DNA of 64,000 nt from Cryptomeria japonica (lineage: Eukaryota > Streptophyta > Pinopsida > Cupressales > Cupressaceae). Of the stretch, positions 11,701-23,831 are shown piece by piece. Every line of letters starts with the position of its first letter. Positions within the stretch are counted from its first letter, which is position 1. The position numbers were made by a program, and so were the translations under genes. A model generated the notes under the pieces. It did not search any database and was not told the origin of the DNA. It worked only from the letters and a program-made list of their open reading frames with translations. The stretch is taken from contig NC_081411.1 in assembly GCF_030272615.1 (NCBI RefSeq), positions 154,840,971 to 154,904,970 on the forward strand, read 5' to 3'.

Positions 11701-12910
11701 TTTATCAAATGGATGTTAAATATGCATTTTTGAATGGTGAACTTTAGGAAGAAGTATATATTGAGCAGCCTGATGGATTTTCACTGACAAATGATAAAGA
11801 TATGGTTTGTATATTGAAGAAAGCTTTATATGGTTTGAAACAAGCTCCTAGAGCTTGGTATGCAAGGTTGGATAAATATCTTTTGAAGCTTGGTTTTACT
11901 AAAGGCAGTGCTGACAGTAATTTGTATTACAAAATTACTAATGATGATATTCTGATGATTGAAGTATTTGTTGATATCATTTTTTGGGGGAGAAGATAAA
12001 TTATGCATGGATTTTGCTAACAATATGAAGAATGAATTTGAAATGTCCATGTTTGGTGAGATGAATTTTTTCTTAGGTTTTCAGATTACTCAAACTGACA
12101 AATATCTGTCAATCTAAGTATCTGAGGGAATTGTTGAAGAAGTTTGGTATGGATAATTCCAAACCAATAAGTACTCCTATGGTGACAAGTGAGAAATTAT
12201 CTATCAAGGATACTTCTACATCGGTAAATATGACAAGGTATAAGTCTATTATTGGTGGTCTGTTATATCTAACTCGGACTAGACTAGATATTATGAATGC
12301 AGTAAGTATTGTTTCAAAATATCAAAGTAATCCTAAAGAAAATCATTAATGTGTAGTAAAGAGGATATTTTGGTATTTGCAAGGAACAATAGAATATGTC
12401 TTATGGTATTCTAAAAATGATGATTTCACTATATGTGCATATACCGATTCAGATTGGGCATGAGATACTGATGATAGGAAGAGAACTTCTTATGGAGCTT
12501 TCTTTCTTGGAAAGAAACTGGTTTCATGGACCAACAAAAAATGATCATGCATTTCTTTATCTACTGCAAAAGCTAAGTATGTTGTAGCACCAACTAATTA
12601 CACTCAAGTCTTGTGGATGAAGGAAATGTTGAAGGATATTAGGGTAAATTGTAGTGAACCGATAGTTATCTACTGTGATAACTCTATAGCTATTGACATG
12701 TCTAAGAATCCGGTATTTCAGTCTAAGAGTAAGCATATATTAATAAATTATAACTTTTTGAAGGACAAGGTAGAGGGAAATGAAGTCAAATTGGTTTGTG
12801 TGAACACTAAAGAAAAAATTGTAGATATATTCACTAAACCATTGTCTAAGGAATCATTTGAGTATTTGAGAGACAGGTTAGGGGTTTCTGCCCCCTCAAC
12901 AAAGACTTGA
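8710..12910 (+). pseudogene. Copia-1 gag-pol polyprotein, disabled
   Basis: The ATG at 8710 starts a Copia gag (IPKLDGTNYGIWK) of the UBN2 type, with a CCHC knuckle (CFACNKISHFASRC, about 9558). Protease (DSGCSHH, about 9877), integrase (GPARTRSF, RSDQGGEF, NGVVERNN), RT ([23 protein letters not shown]) and RNase H, ending near DIFTKPLSKESFEYL, follow in normal Copia order. Stops fall at 8800, 9160, 9544, 11214, 11745 and elsewhere. A 2-bp insertion near 10706 shifts the frame inside integrase. Near 11975-11990 the RT active-site motif FVDD has lost one Asp and a base gain shifts the frame again. One zinc-finger Cys of integrase is Arg (VCKERQ). It cannot encode a working polyprotein. Confidence 0.92.
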
Positions 12911-13290
12911 TTGATGCAGTTTGTCATCAGTCCGACATGCATTATTAGAGATATTATTCATTCTAGCACTGATGAGTGGTGCTACTACTCAGGGGGAGTA
13001 TTCAACTTTGTGATTCAGAGGATTACATTATTGCTTTAATATTTTTGTTAGATTTCTAGCATTGATGTCAAAGGGGGAGCGATATTCATGTGAAAAATAA
13101 AAAAAAGGAGTTGTATACATTAGGGGGAGAGATTTATTCAGAACTATACAAAGATATCGTTTACAGAAGGAGAGTTACTGATATTCAGAAGATTGTTGGT
13201 TGTCTTCCATAAAGGGAGACTTGTTTGGCATTTCTTGGTACTTAGTTTTTTTTCACATCTAGTGTTGCCATCAATGCCAAAGGGGGAGAT
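12911..13290 (+). promoter_or_regulatory. Copia-1 3' UTR with four purine tracts; the last is the PPT
   Basis: No gene is seen. Purine boxes with a gggggag core occur at about 12991, 13071, 13121 and 13280. The last (aaagggggagat, 13279-13290) abuts the 3' LTR and is the functional polypurine tract by position. Confidence 0.75.
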
Positions 13291-14547
13291 TGTTGGCATT
13301 ATGGATGAATTGATTATATGTTGCATTGATGTTTTATCATTGATGTCAACACTAGTTGTTATGGTTGGTTACTGGCAGACAGGTTTTGGTTACCAACAGA
13401 AGATCTAGTGTTACCAGTAGAAGAGACTATCTGTTGGACACTTTCAATATGTTTGGATCTATGGAATGTGATTGGTTACATGTCATACGTGCTTCTGGAG
13501 CATGTTTTGGCCAGTTGGTATTGACTTGGTAATCAGATGCTATCATACACTCTAGTAAACCCTTACCAACATTGGTTTAAGGTTTAACCAATAGAGCTTT
13601 CCTTGAGGAATCATAATAGGATGCATAAATGGTGTTTGTGCGGATTCTAAATGGACTTCAGGATGCTCAAGATGTTCTTTGATCGTGCTTCAACTTCTTG
13701 AAGAGATTTATTTGGAGTGGTGGACCTAGAATAGGTCTGGTGCCTATCTAGGTTATGGATCGGTATCATGTTAATATGTACTCTACACATTACAAGGATG
13801 ATTCAGGATGATTTAAGGATTTTTTTATTGTTGTTTTGGTCTTAAGCCGACATGGCATATCATTGTAATATGGATTTATGTAATGATCTTATTGTAATAT
13901 CTTTTAGGAGGCCGACCTAACTGGATTAGGCCTTAGGGTTGACATAAGATAATATAAGATCTCATTGTAGATCAAGGGTATGGGAATGGAATAATGTTCG
14001 TAGTCATGGAATGTAATATCATATGTGAAGGAGATTGGTCGATCATAGGTGATCGAATTGGGATTAAGGAAGTGGTCAAAGACCACCAGTATTGAGCTTA
14101 ACTGGGACTGTAATCAGGCATGGTAGATGCTATCTCTGGTAGTTCACTCTATTGGATTGTTGTCCAAATATCTTGAGGTGGTTTTAACCTCTGTAGTAAG
14201 TGAGACTCTTTTGTAATGAGAAGTACGCTCTAGGCACTATGCCTTCCTGCATGTGCAGGCCCCTCATTGTATCATATACTTTTTGTAGAAGTATCATCTG
14301 ACTGTGGGTAGGCTTCCCACCGTGGTTTTTCCATTTTCGGGTTTTTCACGTACAAATCATGGTGTTATGTGGTATGGTTGCTTTTCATTGATTATCTGTG
14401 TAATTGTTAAGTTTCATTGTTTACCAATATTTGTTTCTACTTTATCAGTACTTAATCTGGTTAAAGGTTATTAAGTGGATTAAATGTTATAATCTGTTAA
14501 CAATTGATTCACCCCTCCCTCTCAGTTGTTCACCAGTTATCCTAACA
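13291..14547 (+). repeat. Copia-1 3' LTR
   Basis: It is 1257 bp, starts TGTTGGCATT and ends CCTAACA. It contains a TATA-like stretch near 13940 (gacataagataatataag). Its last ~690 bp match the truncated 5' LTR. Confidence 0.88.
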
Positions 14548-14626
14548 AAATGCATAGTTATGTTGTTAATTGTGAACTATTTTCTACAAAATATTTCTCA
14601 CTTGGATTTTGAATTGTGGTTTTGTA

Positions 14627-14690
14627 GCCATCTACAGAGCCACATACTGCATCGAAAAGGCTCAAATTTGATGATCCACCACAAGTTTAG
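14627..14690 (+). pseudogene. Last exon of the Cys-rich gene, inverted copy
   Basis: An AG acceptor (ttgtag) precedes an open stretch (PSTEPHTASKRLKFDDPPQV) ending in TAG at 14688-14690. It matches the 3'-terminal exon of the minus-strand gene at about 5010-4943 and supports that exon and stop. The upstream exons are lost at the Copia-1 junction. Confidence 0.6.
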
Positions 14691-15349
14691 GATCATATAG
14701 TGTTATTTGTGGTCATAGAATGACCAATACATGTAGATATATTCTACATTTTTATTGTATATCAATTTGGACATGGCATATGCCATATTTTTGTAATACT
14801 TGTATTGACTTGACATACATGCCTTTTTTTGATATTTATATAAATGATATTTGATCCAATAAATGTGTATTGAGTTCATTATTGTGTATTCGTTGTATTT
14901 CGTGGCTACCCTTTTGTAAAGTTAATTCATCATTTGCCTATGTAATCAATAATATGAATATAAACAACAAAAATCTATGATATATAATATTGCAATCATG
15001 GAATATGATTTGATAAAATTTCTAAAATGTTGAATTAACCCTACAAAACTCTTTGTATTCAGTTCATTATTGTGTATTCGTTGTATTTGGTGGTTGCCCT
15101 TTTATAAATTTAAATGAATATTTGCCTATGTAATCAACAATATGAATATAAACAACAAAAATTGAAATATGCGTGTGGTGCGAGAGCACCCTCATGCTCG
15201 TAATGGTCAAACCTTGGTTCTCGTGTTTGGGGTCATTTGGATCAAAGATGTAAAATTTGCTCAATTGTTGTCAAAGTTGCTCAACTATTTTCAAAGTTGT
15301 CATAGTTGTCAAAGTTTGGCTTCATTTGGATAAAAGATGTAAAATTTGC

Positions 15350-16950
15350 TCAGTTGTCAAAGTTGCCAAAGTTGCAAGATAGGCTAGAATTGGTTCTGTT
15401 CATCGTGTGCACAAATTGACGTCATGAGTGCATCTAGGTGGGTAGGTTTACAATAGGAATTCTCCTCTCATACATCCTAAAGCACCAAAATATCGAGAGT
15501 CATACCCTACAGGCACGATCTCTCAAGTGCCCTGAGTCCAAAAAATTGTCAAACTTTGACAGACTATTTCTTCCAATCTAGGACACATATGATCGATCCA
15601 TTTGAACCTATGGGGTCACGTGAGGCTCCTCTACATTGGCCTATCTCTATTTCTAATGACTTGGAGCCATTTTCAATTGGTATCATTTTTTTGCTTGCTG
15701 CAAAAACTTTCAGTTGCATGCAATGTAAAGTTGCAAGATAGGCTAGAATTGATTCGGTTCATCCTATGAAAAAAATGACATAATTAGAACATATGGGTGG
15801 GAAGATTTATGCTAGGCATTCTCCTCTCTTGCATCCCAAAGTATCGAAATGTTGAGTCATACCCTATCGACGCGATCTCTTAAATACCCTGAATCCAAAA
15901 AAAAATTCAAACTTTGATAGATTGTTTCTTCCAATTTAGGAAACATATGATCAATCCATTTGAACCTGTGGGGTCTCTTGAGGCTCCTATACAATTATCT
16001 ATCTCAGTTTTTGATGACTCAAATCCATTTTCAATTGGTAGCATTTTTGGCTTGCTGCAAAAACCGTTAGTTACATGCAATGCAAAGTTGCAAGATAGGC
16101 TAGAATTGATTCAGTTCATCTTATGCAAATCGATGTCACCATCATGTTTGAGTTGTAAGGTTTACACTTGGCATGCTCATCTCATGCATTCAAAAGCATT
16201 GGAACATCGAGAGTCATACCCTATCGATACGATCTATCAAGTGCATTGAGTCCAAAAAATTGTCAAACTTTGACAAACTGTTTCTTCCAATCCAAGACAC
16301 ATATGATCAATATTTTTGAACCTGTGGGGTTGCATGAGGCTCCTCTACAATGGACTCTCTCATTTTATGATGAATCATAGCCATTTTCAATTGGTAGAAT
16401 TTTTTAGCCTACTGAAAAAATCATCAGTTGCATGGAATGCAAAGTTGCAAAATAGGCTAGAATTGATTTCATTCATCCTGTGCACAAACCAATGTCATAA
16501 ACACATCCGAGTGGGTATATTTATGCTAGGAATTCTCCTCTTGTGCATCCCAAAGCATCGAAACGTCGAGTCATACCCTACCGGCATGATCTCTCAAGTG
16601 CATTGAGTCCAAAAAATTGTCAAACTTTGATGGACTGTTTCTTCCAATCCAAGACACATATGGTCGATCTGTTTGAACCCGTGGGGTCATGTGAGGCTCC
16701 TATACAATAGCCTATCTTGGTTTCTGATGAATCAAATCTATTTTCAATTGGTATCATTTTTTCGCTTGCTACAAAAACTGTCAGTTGCATGCAATGCAAA
16801 GATGCAAGATATGCTAGAATTGATTTGGTTCATCCTATATACAAATCAACGTCATGAATGTGTCCAAGTGGATAGGTTTACACTAGGCATGATCCTCTTG
16901 TGCATCCCAAAGTGACTGAACGTCAAGAGCCATTCTCTACCAATGTGATG
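15350..16950. repeat. Inverted arm satellite, ~355-bp monomer
   Basis: Landmark 'gagtcataccct' recurs at about 15500, 15853, 16210, 16567 and 16925. The units are reverse-complement relatives of those at 2480-4400. Short plus-strand open frames here share one peptide pattern and are by-products of the repeat. Confidence 0.78.
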
Positions 16951-17159
16951 TAGAAGTTGCTTGATAATTTTTTTGACAATAATGACAATTTTTGCTCAAA
17001 TTGTATCTATAATCAATCTATGACTCTTATGACCCGATTATGACTAAAATAATTCTCCATGATTATACAAGAATCAAGAATGCTCATGGTTGACCTTATC
17101 ACATCACATAAACTCAAAATATAGTCACAAAACATAGACACAAAAAATAGTCACATATT

Positions 17160-17420
17160 ATTCAAAAATTTGCCTCTAAATATGGTCAAATCAGCTCTTG
17201 GATATTTGAATATACAAAAAAAATGTCTTACAAATCATCTCATGGGCTTCTATACAAAATTTGGAATTACAATACGTGTGATTCAGCTCATCGCCATTTT
17301 AATATACAAAATTTGGCATCTAAATATGTAAAAATAAGCTCATTGCCATTTAAATATACAAAATTATGCCCCTAAACATGTACAAATGAGCTCATGGGAA
17401 TTTATATATACAAAAAATAA
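17160..17420. repeat. Inverted copy of the 55-65 bp tandem repeats
   Basis: The units share 'aaatatacaaaattatgcccctaaacatgtac'-type text, in order opposite to 2040-2360. They lie between the satellite and the transposase C-terminal exon, as in the left copy. Confidence 0.6.
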
Positions 17421-17485
17421 ATATAGAACAATTTGTCGATGATATATACAAAATTCTCAAAATCAGTCTACTCTAAACCGTATAA

Positions 17486-18100
17486 TCAATCAAGAGAGCC
17501 TTCGGGATCAACTCTAACCCGTATTGTGTCAAGTATTGCCTCGTGGTCAGATTCACAAAATTTCCATAAAATCTTGTTATGAGGTCTACCACGATCCTTC
17601 ATCAAATGAATATTTGTTGCAACAACAAGGTTAGAGAAATGAAGAATATGTCCATGTGTTTCAAAGTCCTCGTACAACCAAACATCAAAATTCTTGATAG
17701 GGTATCTCCTAAGACATATTACTGTCATGACAACAGACCCTATTGGGTACTCAATACTCTCTCCATCAATTATTGTGGTTGTCAATTTTATTTTAGGCTC
17801 AACACAACAACACAAATAGTAATTTGTTCCTTCTTCATTATTCTCTTCTGTAACAACTGCATGCACATGACCTGCGATTTATAAAGTGATAATTAATACC
17901 AAAAATAAAGTGCAATGTACAACAAAATGAACCAAAAAGAATACTTGCAAAAAAATTAACTCAAAAAATCACCTGAATCCACTAGGTCGGATACATGGTC
18001 AAAATCCACTGATGTCTCCATCTGGCTCAATTGTAGTGGTTTGGGAATTTGATATGTATCAATGGGAACCAATGGTCTACAAGACCATTTGTCAGCCCAC
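17486..18100 (-). pseudogene. C-terminal exons of the transposase-like gene, inverted copy
   Basis: The minus-strand open frame 17866-17486 (HAVVTEENNEEGTNYY through PEGSLD) matches the terminal exon at 1626-2011 at most positions. The preceding exon lies at about 18095-17970 and ends at a GT donor, with an intron of similar size between them. The 5' part of the gene is cut off at 18100 by the element X LTR. That the copies keep the same frame, intron edges and stop supports a real coding region. Confidence 0.65.
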
Positions 18101-19563
18101 TGTAGACACCTAAATATGTCTCATTAATCATGTGCTAATTATTTATCTATTTGATTAAATAATTATTTAATTAAATTAACTAATCTCATTCTTCTAAATT
18201 CACATTTCTTCATCATCTTACTAATTATTCCAATTTCAATTCTATCATCATTTAAACTATTTTCTAATGTTAATTAAATATTTATTATTTAATTAATTAT
18301 GATTATTAATCCCTCAATTTAAATAATCTTTATTATTTAGATAAATTTATTTTCAATTTCTATCTGTAATCATCTAATCATTCAACCCTTTTCTAAATAT
18401 TAATTAGATATTTATTATTTAATTAATTATGATTTTAATCCTTTAATTTAAATAATTTTTATTATTTAATTAAATTCCATTTCTAAATAATTAAATAGTT
18501 TCTTTAAATTATTTAATTAACTAATTTATTCTTCTAATTTCATTTAATTAACTAATCATTTCCTCTAATTCAAATTCCAAATCCCCAAATTCTAATTTCA
18601 TTTTAATTTCTTCAAATTTTATTTAATTTCATAATTCTTCTAATTTCATTTAATTTCACAATTCTTCTAATTTCTTCTAGTTCCAAATACATGTGCATGA
18701 TTTCAAAAATTAAATTGAAAATCAAAGTCAAGTTCTAAATATATTCAAATACCAAAATTTAATTTAAAATAAATTCTATATTTGAATTAAATCTCATGCA
18801 AACATTAAATTGAAAATCAAAGTCAAAGTATAAGCACATGCTAAATTAATTAATTAATTAATTCAGTTATCTTTCCAATCTCTATTTCTATCTTCCACTT
18901 AGTTATTTTTCCAAAAAGCTTTCAATCAGTTAACTATTCCATCTATTTTAATTGATTATTTCAATCAATTGATTAATTACATCATTTCTTTAATTTCCTC
19001 CAATCATTCTTTTTCTATCTTATAGCTAGGTTTTTCTAAATAAAGATTTCTTTGTCATCCTCTTAATTATCTTCCAATAATCCTTTTTCATCTTTTAGTC
19101 AGATTTTTCTCAATCAGTTGACTCAATTAATCTATTCAATCTATTCTATTTCACCTCCAAATCAATAGTTCAACTATCAATCAGCATGTGAGCTCACTCG
19201 AGTTCCACCTCTTGATCAATCTATTCTACATTTCAATCAATTCTCTCCAATAATCTATAAATTGAGCATTCAATCTCCATTTTCAATCCTTGGACAATTA
19301 CTCTAAATCACAAACTTTGAATCTTTGTGTCACTTGCAGGTTGCAAGCGCAATATCAGAGAGCCACCATACCACAAACAGGAGAGCAATGGAAGCTATAT
19401 GCAGTCTTGGAATAGGGGGATTAATTGATTTTAGTTATATTCCTATTTCTTTCTTATGTGTTATTCTATTGTCTGTTTGTTTGAATTCTAATTAGGATAG
19501 GAATTCGTGATTTCCCTTTCATTCCTAGTTTACTTTACATTAGATGAATTTTTACATGCGACA
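18101..19563 (+). repeat. Element X 5' LTR
   Basis: TGTAGACACC...ATGCGACA is followed at once by ttttggtgaaccc, which parallels tttggtgaac after the Tat LTR. A TATA-like box (tataaatt) lies at 19256-19263. The first third is very AT-rich and contains a ~128-bp direct duplication (about 18262 and 18390) with 'atttattatttaattaatta'. The length is about 1463 bp. No second LTR is in the window, so the limits rest on the TG/CA ends and the primer site. Confidence 0.65.
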
Positions 19564-19902
19564 TTTTGGTGAACCCTACGTGAACTAACATTAATTTAAC
19601 CTTGTTTTTCTTCTGTGTGATTTTGCAAATCATACAATTTTTTGAATTTTTTTTGCTTGTTTGTACATATTTACAAAATAAATTACGAATCACGCAATCG
19701 CATTTTCATCATCACACAATCGAGCATATAGGGTCACACGTTCGTGCAGAACCCATTGCACAAAAGTCCTTACAGGATCACACAATCGCTCTGTTAGGAT
19801 CATGCAATTGTCAGATATATCATTGTTCTATTTATTTTATGTTTTTTGTTTTTCTGCTTGTTGTTCTATTAAATTATGTATGAAATTAGGTAAATCTGAA
19901 TA
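19564..19902 (+). repeat. Element X leader with 'ATCACACAATCG' motif repeats, part 1
   Basis: After the probable primer site, motifs such as atcacgcaatcg, atcacacaatcg and atcatgcaattg recur from about 19685 to 19815. The array resumes after the solo LTR at 22035-22175. The 93-codon open frame over it is low-complexity, and I do not call it a gene. Confidence 0.6.
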
Positions 19903-19907
19903 GGGTT

Positions 19908-21708
19908 TGATGCTCTGCAAAAAGGATTAGAAAATCTGTTTGATGGCAACACACACAAGAGCACAAAAAAACAAACGTTAGTGTTAGCAACAAAAGATTA
20001 TCCTAAACAGGTATATCAAGAGAGATATTAAGCATGAAATAGAAAGCATATAAACATAGAATAAAATAGCTAATCAAGATGCTCATAGTTGCTCCTCCCT
20101 TGTTCCTCTCCTCTCCAAGTCCCAAATGAGTGTAGCTCTCAGCTTTTAGCACTGTCCATGGATGCCATATGGAGATTCAAGATGGTTGAATATGATAAGA
20201 AAATGCTATGCAAGTGTAGACAATGATGCTATGAAAAAGCTCTATGCTAATACCTGTATAACAACAATACTCTAATGCTTCCTTTTTGCTTGAGGAGAAG
20301 GGTTCTATTTATAGAAGAAATGGGGAAATGAAGGGTTCAGATTGAATGGTTTAATCAAGGGCCAAGTTTGAAAGTTGGGGATCCATGTGCACAATTGGCA
20401 CCAATAAAATGGTGACAAGTGTCAACATAGGATTGGGTTGAGAGAAGAGGTTGGAGGCATTAAAGGCCTGAGAAGACCTCATGGTTATCTAGAGGCTAAG
20501 GGTCAAGTCCAAATTAAGATTACCCACTGGATTAAGAGTTAATCCAAGGATAAACCTTTGTGCAAATGTTTAAGAGATAATCATGGTCAAAGCATTAATG
20601 GCCTGATGAGACCTTTGGGTTGGGTAGAGGTTGAGTCAAAACAAATGTTTTAACCATGTGGGAGGGTTTGAGGTAACCATTAATGGTTATTGGAGACTTT
20701 GGGGATTAAGTGGTTGAAGGTTGAAAGCCTTCAATGGTTATCAAAGACTTTGAGCCATTTAGTGGTTGAAGGTTGAAAGCCTTTAATGGTTATCAAAGAC
20801 TTTGAGGGTTTGAGAAGTGACTTCCCTTTTGCTTAGGAATGTGACAAAGTTTAGAGAAGGGGTTAGGTTATTTAGAAGTGATTAGAAAATTCTAAAAGGG
20901 GTTTAGGCATGCAAGTGGATTTTGTAGGAAAATGCAAGTGGGAGAAATTTTGGTATTTTCAATTAAAATAAAATCATTTATTTCAATTAAATGGTGTAAT
21001 TTGCATTTGGATAAATATTCAAATAAATATTAATTTATTTAAATGAGAAAAATGAAGATAAAGCATTAAAATGCTTGAAGACTTTGAGGGAAACCATTAA
21101 AGGCTTGAAGACTTTAAGGAAAACCATTAAAGTCTTAAGAAGACTATAGAAGGAAGCCATCAAGTTTGAAGACTTTAAAGCCATCAAGTTTGAATACTTT
21201 AAGGGAAACCATTAAAGGTTTCAAGTGGGTGAGGATAAATAGGATTTTAAATAAATAATTTATTTAAAATAGTTGTGCAACTTGCTTTTGTAGGAAAATA
21301 CAAGTGGGTGGAGGATAAAGGTGATTTAAATAAATTATTTATTTAAAATAATTGTGCAACTTGCTTTTGTAGGAAAATACAAGTGGGTAGAGGATAAAGG
21401 TGATTTAAATAAATGTTAATTTATTTAAATGTGAGAGGTGGGATTTTGGGGGATTTAAATAATTATTAATTTATTTAAATGTGAGAGAATATTTAATTAA
21501 ATAAATATGATTTATTTATTTAATTAATGGTCTGAATTTGGTTAAGTGAATTAAATCAAATAAATTGAATAATTTATTTAATTAATAGGAGAAGAGGGTT
21601 AAGATGAATTAATTAAATATTAATTTAATTAATTATTAATTGATTGTTAAATAATCAAATAAATACTAAGTATTCATTTAATTAAGTGGACAGATTTATG
21701 TGACTACA
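19908..21708 (-). repeat. Solo LTR (Tat/Gypsy type), reversed
   Basis: On the minus strand it reads TGTAGTCACATAAATC... to ...TTTGCAGAGCATCA, the same ends as the Tat LTR. An exact GGGTT target duplication flanks it (19903-19907 and 21709-21713). A TATA box (ctatttata, minus strand) lies at 20305-20313. Internal short repeats of 'aagactttgagggaaaccattaaagg' type and three ~107-bp units (21219-21440) make it longer (1801 bp) than the related solo LTR at 50427. No internal coding region is seen, so it was left by LTR-LTR recombination. Confidence 0.88.
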
Positions 21709-21745
21709 GGGTTTACATTTATTGCATGCTTAATTATAACATTCT

Positions 21746-22000
21746 ATGGAACGTAAAGTACAATTTAGAATTTTAGGTGCAAGGAGGATGAAGGAACAAA
21801 GAAGACAAGCCAATCGCTATGAGTATATCCTAAAGGCAGAAAAGAAGATACAATACCTAGAGGATCAACCAGCCATCAACAGATACAATAGCCTAATTCT
21901 CTCGTATAGAGTAAAATATGATTTACTTAACATAGAATGGATGATGAGAGATCTTGCTAGGGCATCACAATTTGTTTTGCAGGTTCTAGATCAAAATTAG
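21746..22000 (+). CDS. Small basic ORF in element X leader, uncertain
   Basis: This is an 84-codon frame with a Lys/Arg-rich, probably helical product (RRMKEQRRQANRYEYILKAE). It lies just after the solo LTR insertion, between the two parts of the short-motif array. I recognise no domain. The position before the main coding region recalls the extra upstream ORF of Ogre-type elements, but the length is short and chance is possible. Confidence 0.25.
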   Translation: MERKVQFRILGARRMKEQRRQANRYEYILKAEKKIQYLEDQPAINRYNSLILSYRVKYDLLNIEWMMRDLARASQFVLQVLDQN

Positions 22001-23826
22001 CTTTCTTTTTTATTTTTTTGTTTGGTATGTCTGTAGATCACACAATCGCTCTGTTAGGATCATGCAATCTCTTTGTTAGGATCACACAATCGCTTTTTCA
22101 TAATTACGCAATCACTCTATCACAATTACACAATTGATCATACAGGATCACACAATCTCTCAGATATCATCATGCATTCGTGTTTGTCATAGTTTAGTTT
22201 TCTGTTTTATGTGGGTTTTATTGGGTTACTAATTATCTATCTGCAACATGTGGCGAATTTAGAGAGAGGATTGGATTATTATTGAATCATAAACACTCAT
22301 TCTCTCACACTTCATTTTTGGGTTTAAAATAAACAATGGTTAAAATGGACATGCATGTATCACACTTCAGTTTTGGGCTTAAAATAAATAATGGTTAAAA
22401 GGGACATGCATGTATCACACTTCAGTTTTGGGCTTAAAATAAACAAGGGTTAAAATTGACATTCATGCATTCACATTTCAATTTGGTGTTTTAAAATTGA
22501 CATGCACATGCTTATCTCACACCTAAATTTGGGTTTTAAAACGAACGTGAATCAGGCTGCTCAATAGATTAACTCACTTTTCTTTTTTAAGGGAAAATTT
22601 TTTTATTGTGTTTGGGGTGGACCTACTATTGCATTAACTACCTTTTCACCCACCTTTAGGGTTTTGGGAGAAAGGGAGAAGGTGATAACAATGCCCAATT
22701 TTATTTTATTTCAAGTAGTGAGCAGTATCTTTGACTGGGGATTTCATCACCCCATAGATGTACTTTGAATTGGGATGCATTGGAGATATTATCTTGAGTC
22801 GATTTTTTGAGTCGCTATATAAATATATTGGTCAGGCGTTTAGAGTGCTGAGTGAATTTGACATATGTGGGGGCCTTCCCTGCACCGATAAGTTCAACTA
22901 AAGTCTTAATTGGCTTGCTCTAAGAATTCATCATTGGATCGAGACCCCTCAAACTTTTACAATAAGAACCAACTTAGTAGCCCAAATCCTACATTCAGTG
23001 ATTCCAAGAGTATGGATCATACCCCATAGATTCCCTTCATGTACCTTTCATTATGAGACAAAAATCCCTCGGTGATAAGATCCTCGGATCTTCGAGGTAA
23101 GAGAGGTCGGTATGCTTGAGAATTGTGTGTCATGGAGTCAAGCCAGTGCTATCAGACTCTCTAGCTATTCATCTTATTTTGGTATTTTGTAAGGGCCTCA
23201 TTTGAATTGTTTCCAATTTGTAGCCTAAGATTGTCTTATGCGCTTTTATATGTATTGTTGTGTCAGATCAATATTGAGTCAGTATTGGGCTATTTCAGGC
23301 CCTACCCTATGTATCTTTGAATTCATAGAGTTTGTTTGAAAATAGTTCGGTCAGCTATACCTACCTTCAAACAACCGTTCTCAAACTTGGAAAACAAAAA
23401 GTTTGTCCTACACACAAAATTACTAGAAATAAAGTCCATCTTCAAATGACAGATATTCCTACAAACTCAAAAATGTTACATACTTGTGACCATAGGCAGT
23501 CCTTGCATAGTCCTTATTTATGTCATTAGAATTTGCATAAGTCCTTGTATCATCCTCATTATCTTCCTCATAGAGTTCCCATATAGGTCGTAATAATCTT
23601 CTCATAAGTCCATATTTGTGTCCCATTTACCTCCTAGTTCATTTTAGTGTTGTTATAATCTTCATTTTAGTCCTTGTCTAGACTTCATATACATCTGTTT
23701 TAGTCCATCATCATTTGCATAATCATCCTAGAAAGTCATACCCCAAACGTCCAAATCACAATCAAAGGATCAATCAAACTCAACCTCAACTCAAACAAGT
23801 TTGTCAAGTTCAACAAATCAAACATT
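22001..23826 (+). other. Element X leader: motif repeats, tandem 55-bp repeats, no clear gene
   Basis: The short-motif array continues to about 22175. Four diverged units of 'cacacttcagttttgggcttaaaataaacaatgg' follow (22305-22530). From 22700 to 23330 the text is unlike any coding region I know, and a comparable untranslated block is present in the Tat leader (25960-26834). I see no ORF worth calling. Confidence 0.5.
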
Positions 23827-23831
23827 GTCAC

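Larger units (their letters stand above)
7973..14547 (+). mobile_element. Ty1/Copia element 'Copia-1', 5' LTR truncated
   Basis: It has a partial 5' LTR (7973-8651), an iMet-type primer site, a gag-pol coding region (8710-12910), a polypurine tract and a full 3' LTR (13291-14547). The 5' LTR lacks about 565 bp compared with the 3' LTR, and the missing part coincides with the junction to the left DNA-element copy. The right flank (14548) enters an inverted copy of that same DNA element. No target duplication can be scored. The family is closely related to Copia-2, judging from shared gag and pol motifs. Confidence 0.9.
14548..18100 (-). mobile_element. Inverted second copy of the two-gene DNA element (partial)
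   Basis: The sequence runs as the reverse complement of the left copy from about 5085 back to about 1390. It contains, in order, the last exon of the Cys-rich gene, the AT-rich spacer, the satellite, the short tandem repeats and the C-terminal exons of the transposase-like gene. It is bounded by the Copia-1 3' LTR on the left and by the element X LTR on the right. Because it lacks the distal parts, it is a truncated copy. Confidence 0.85.
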
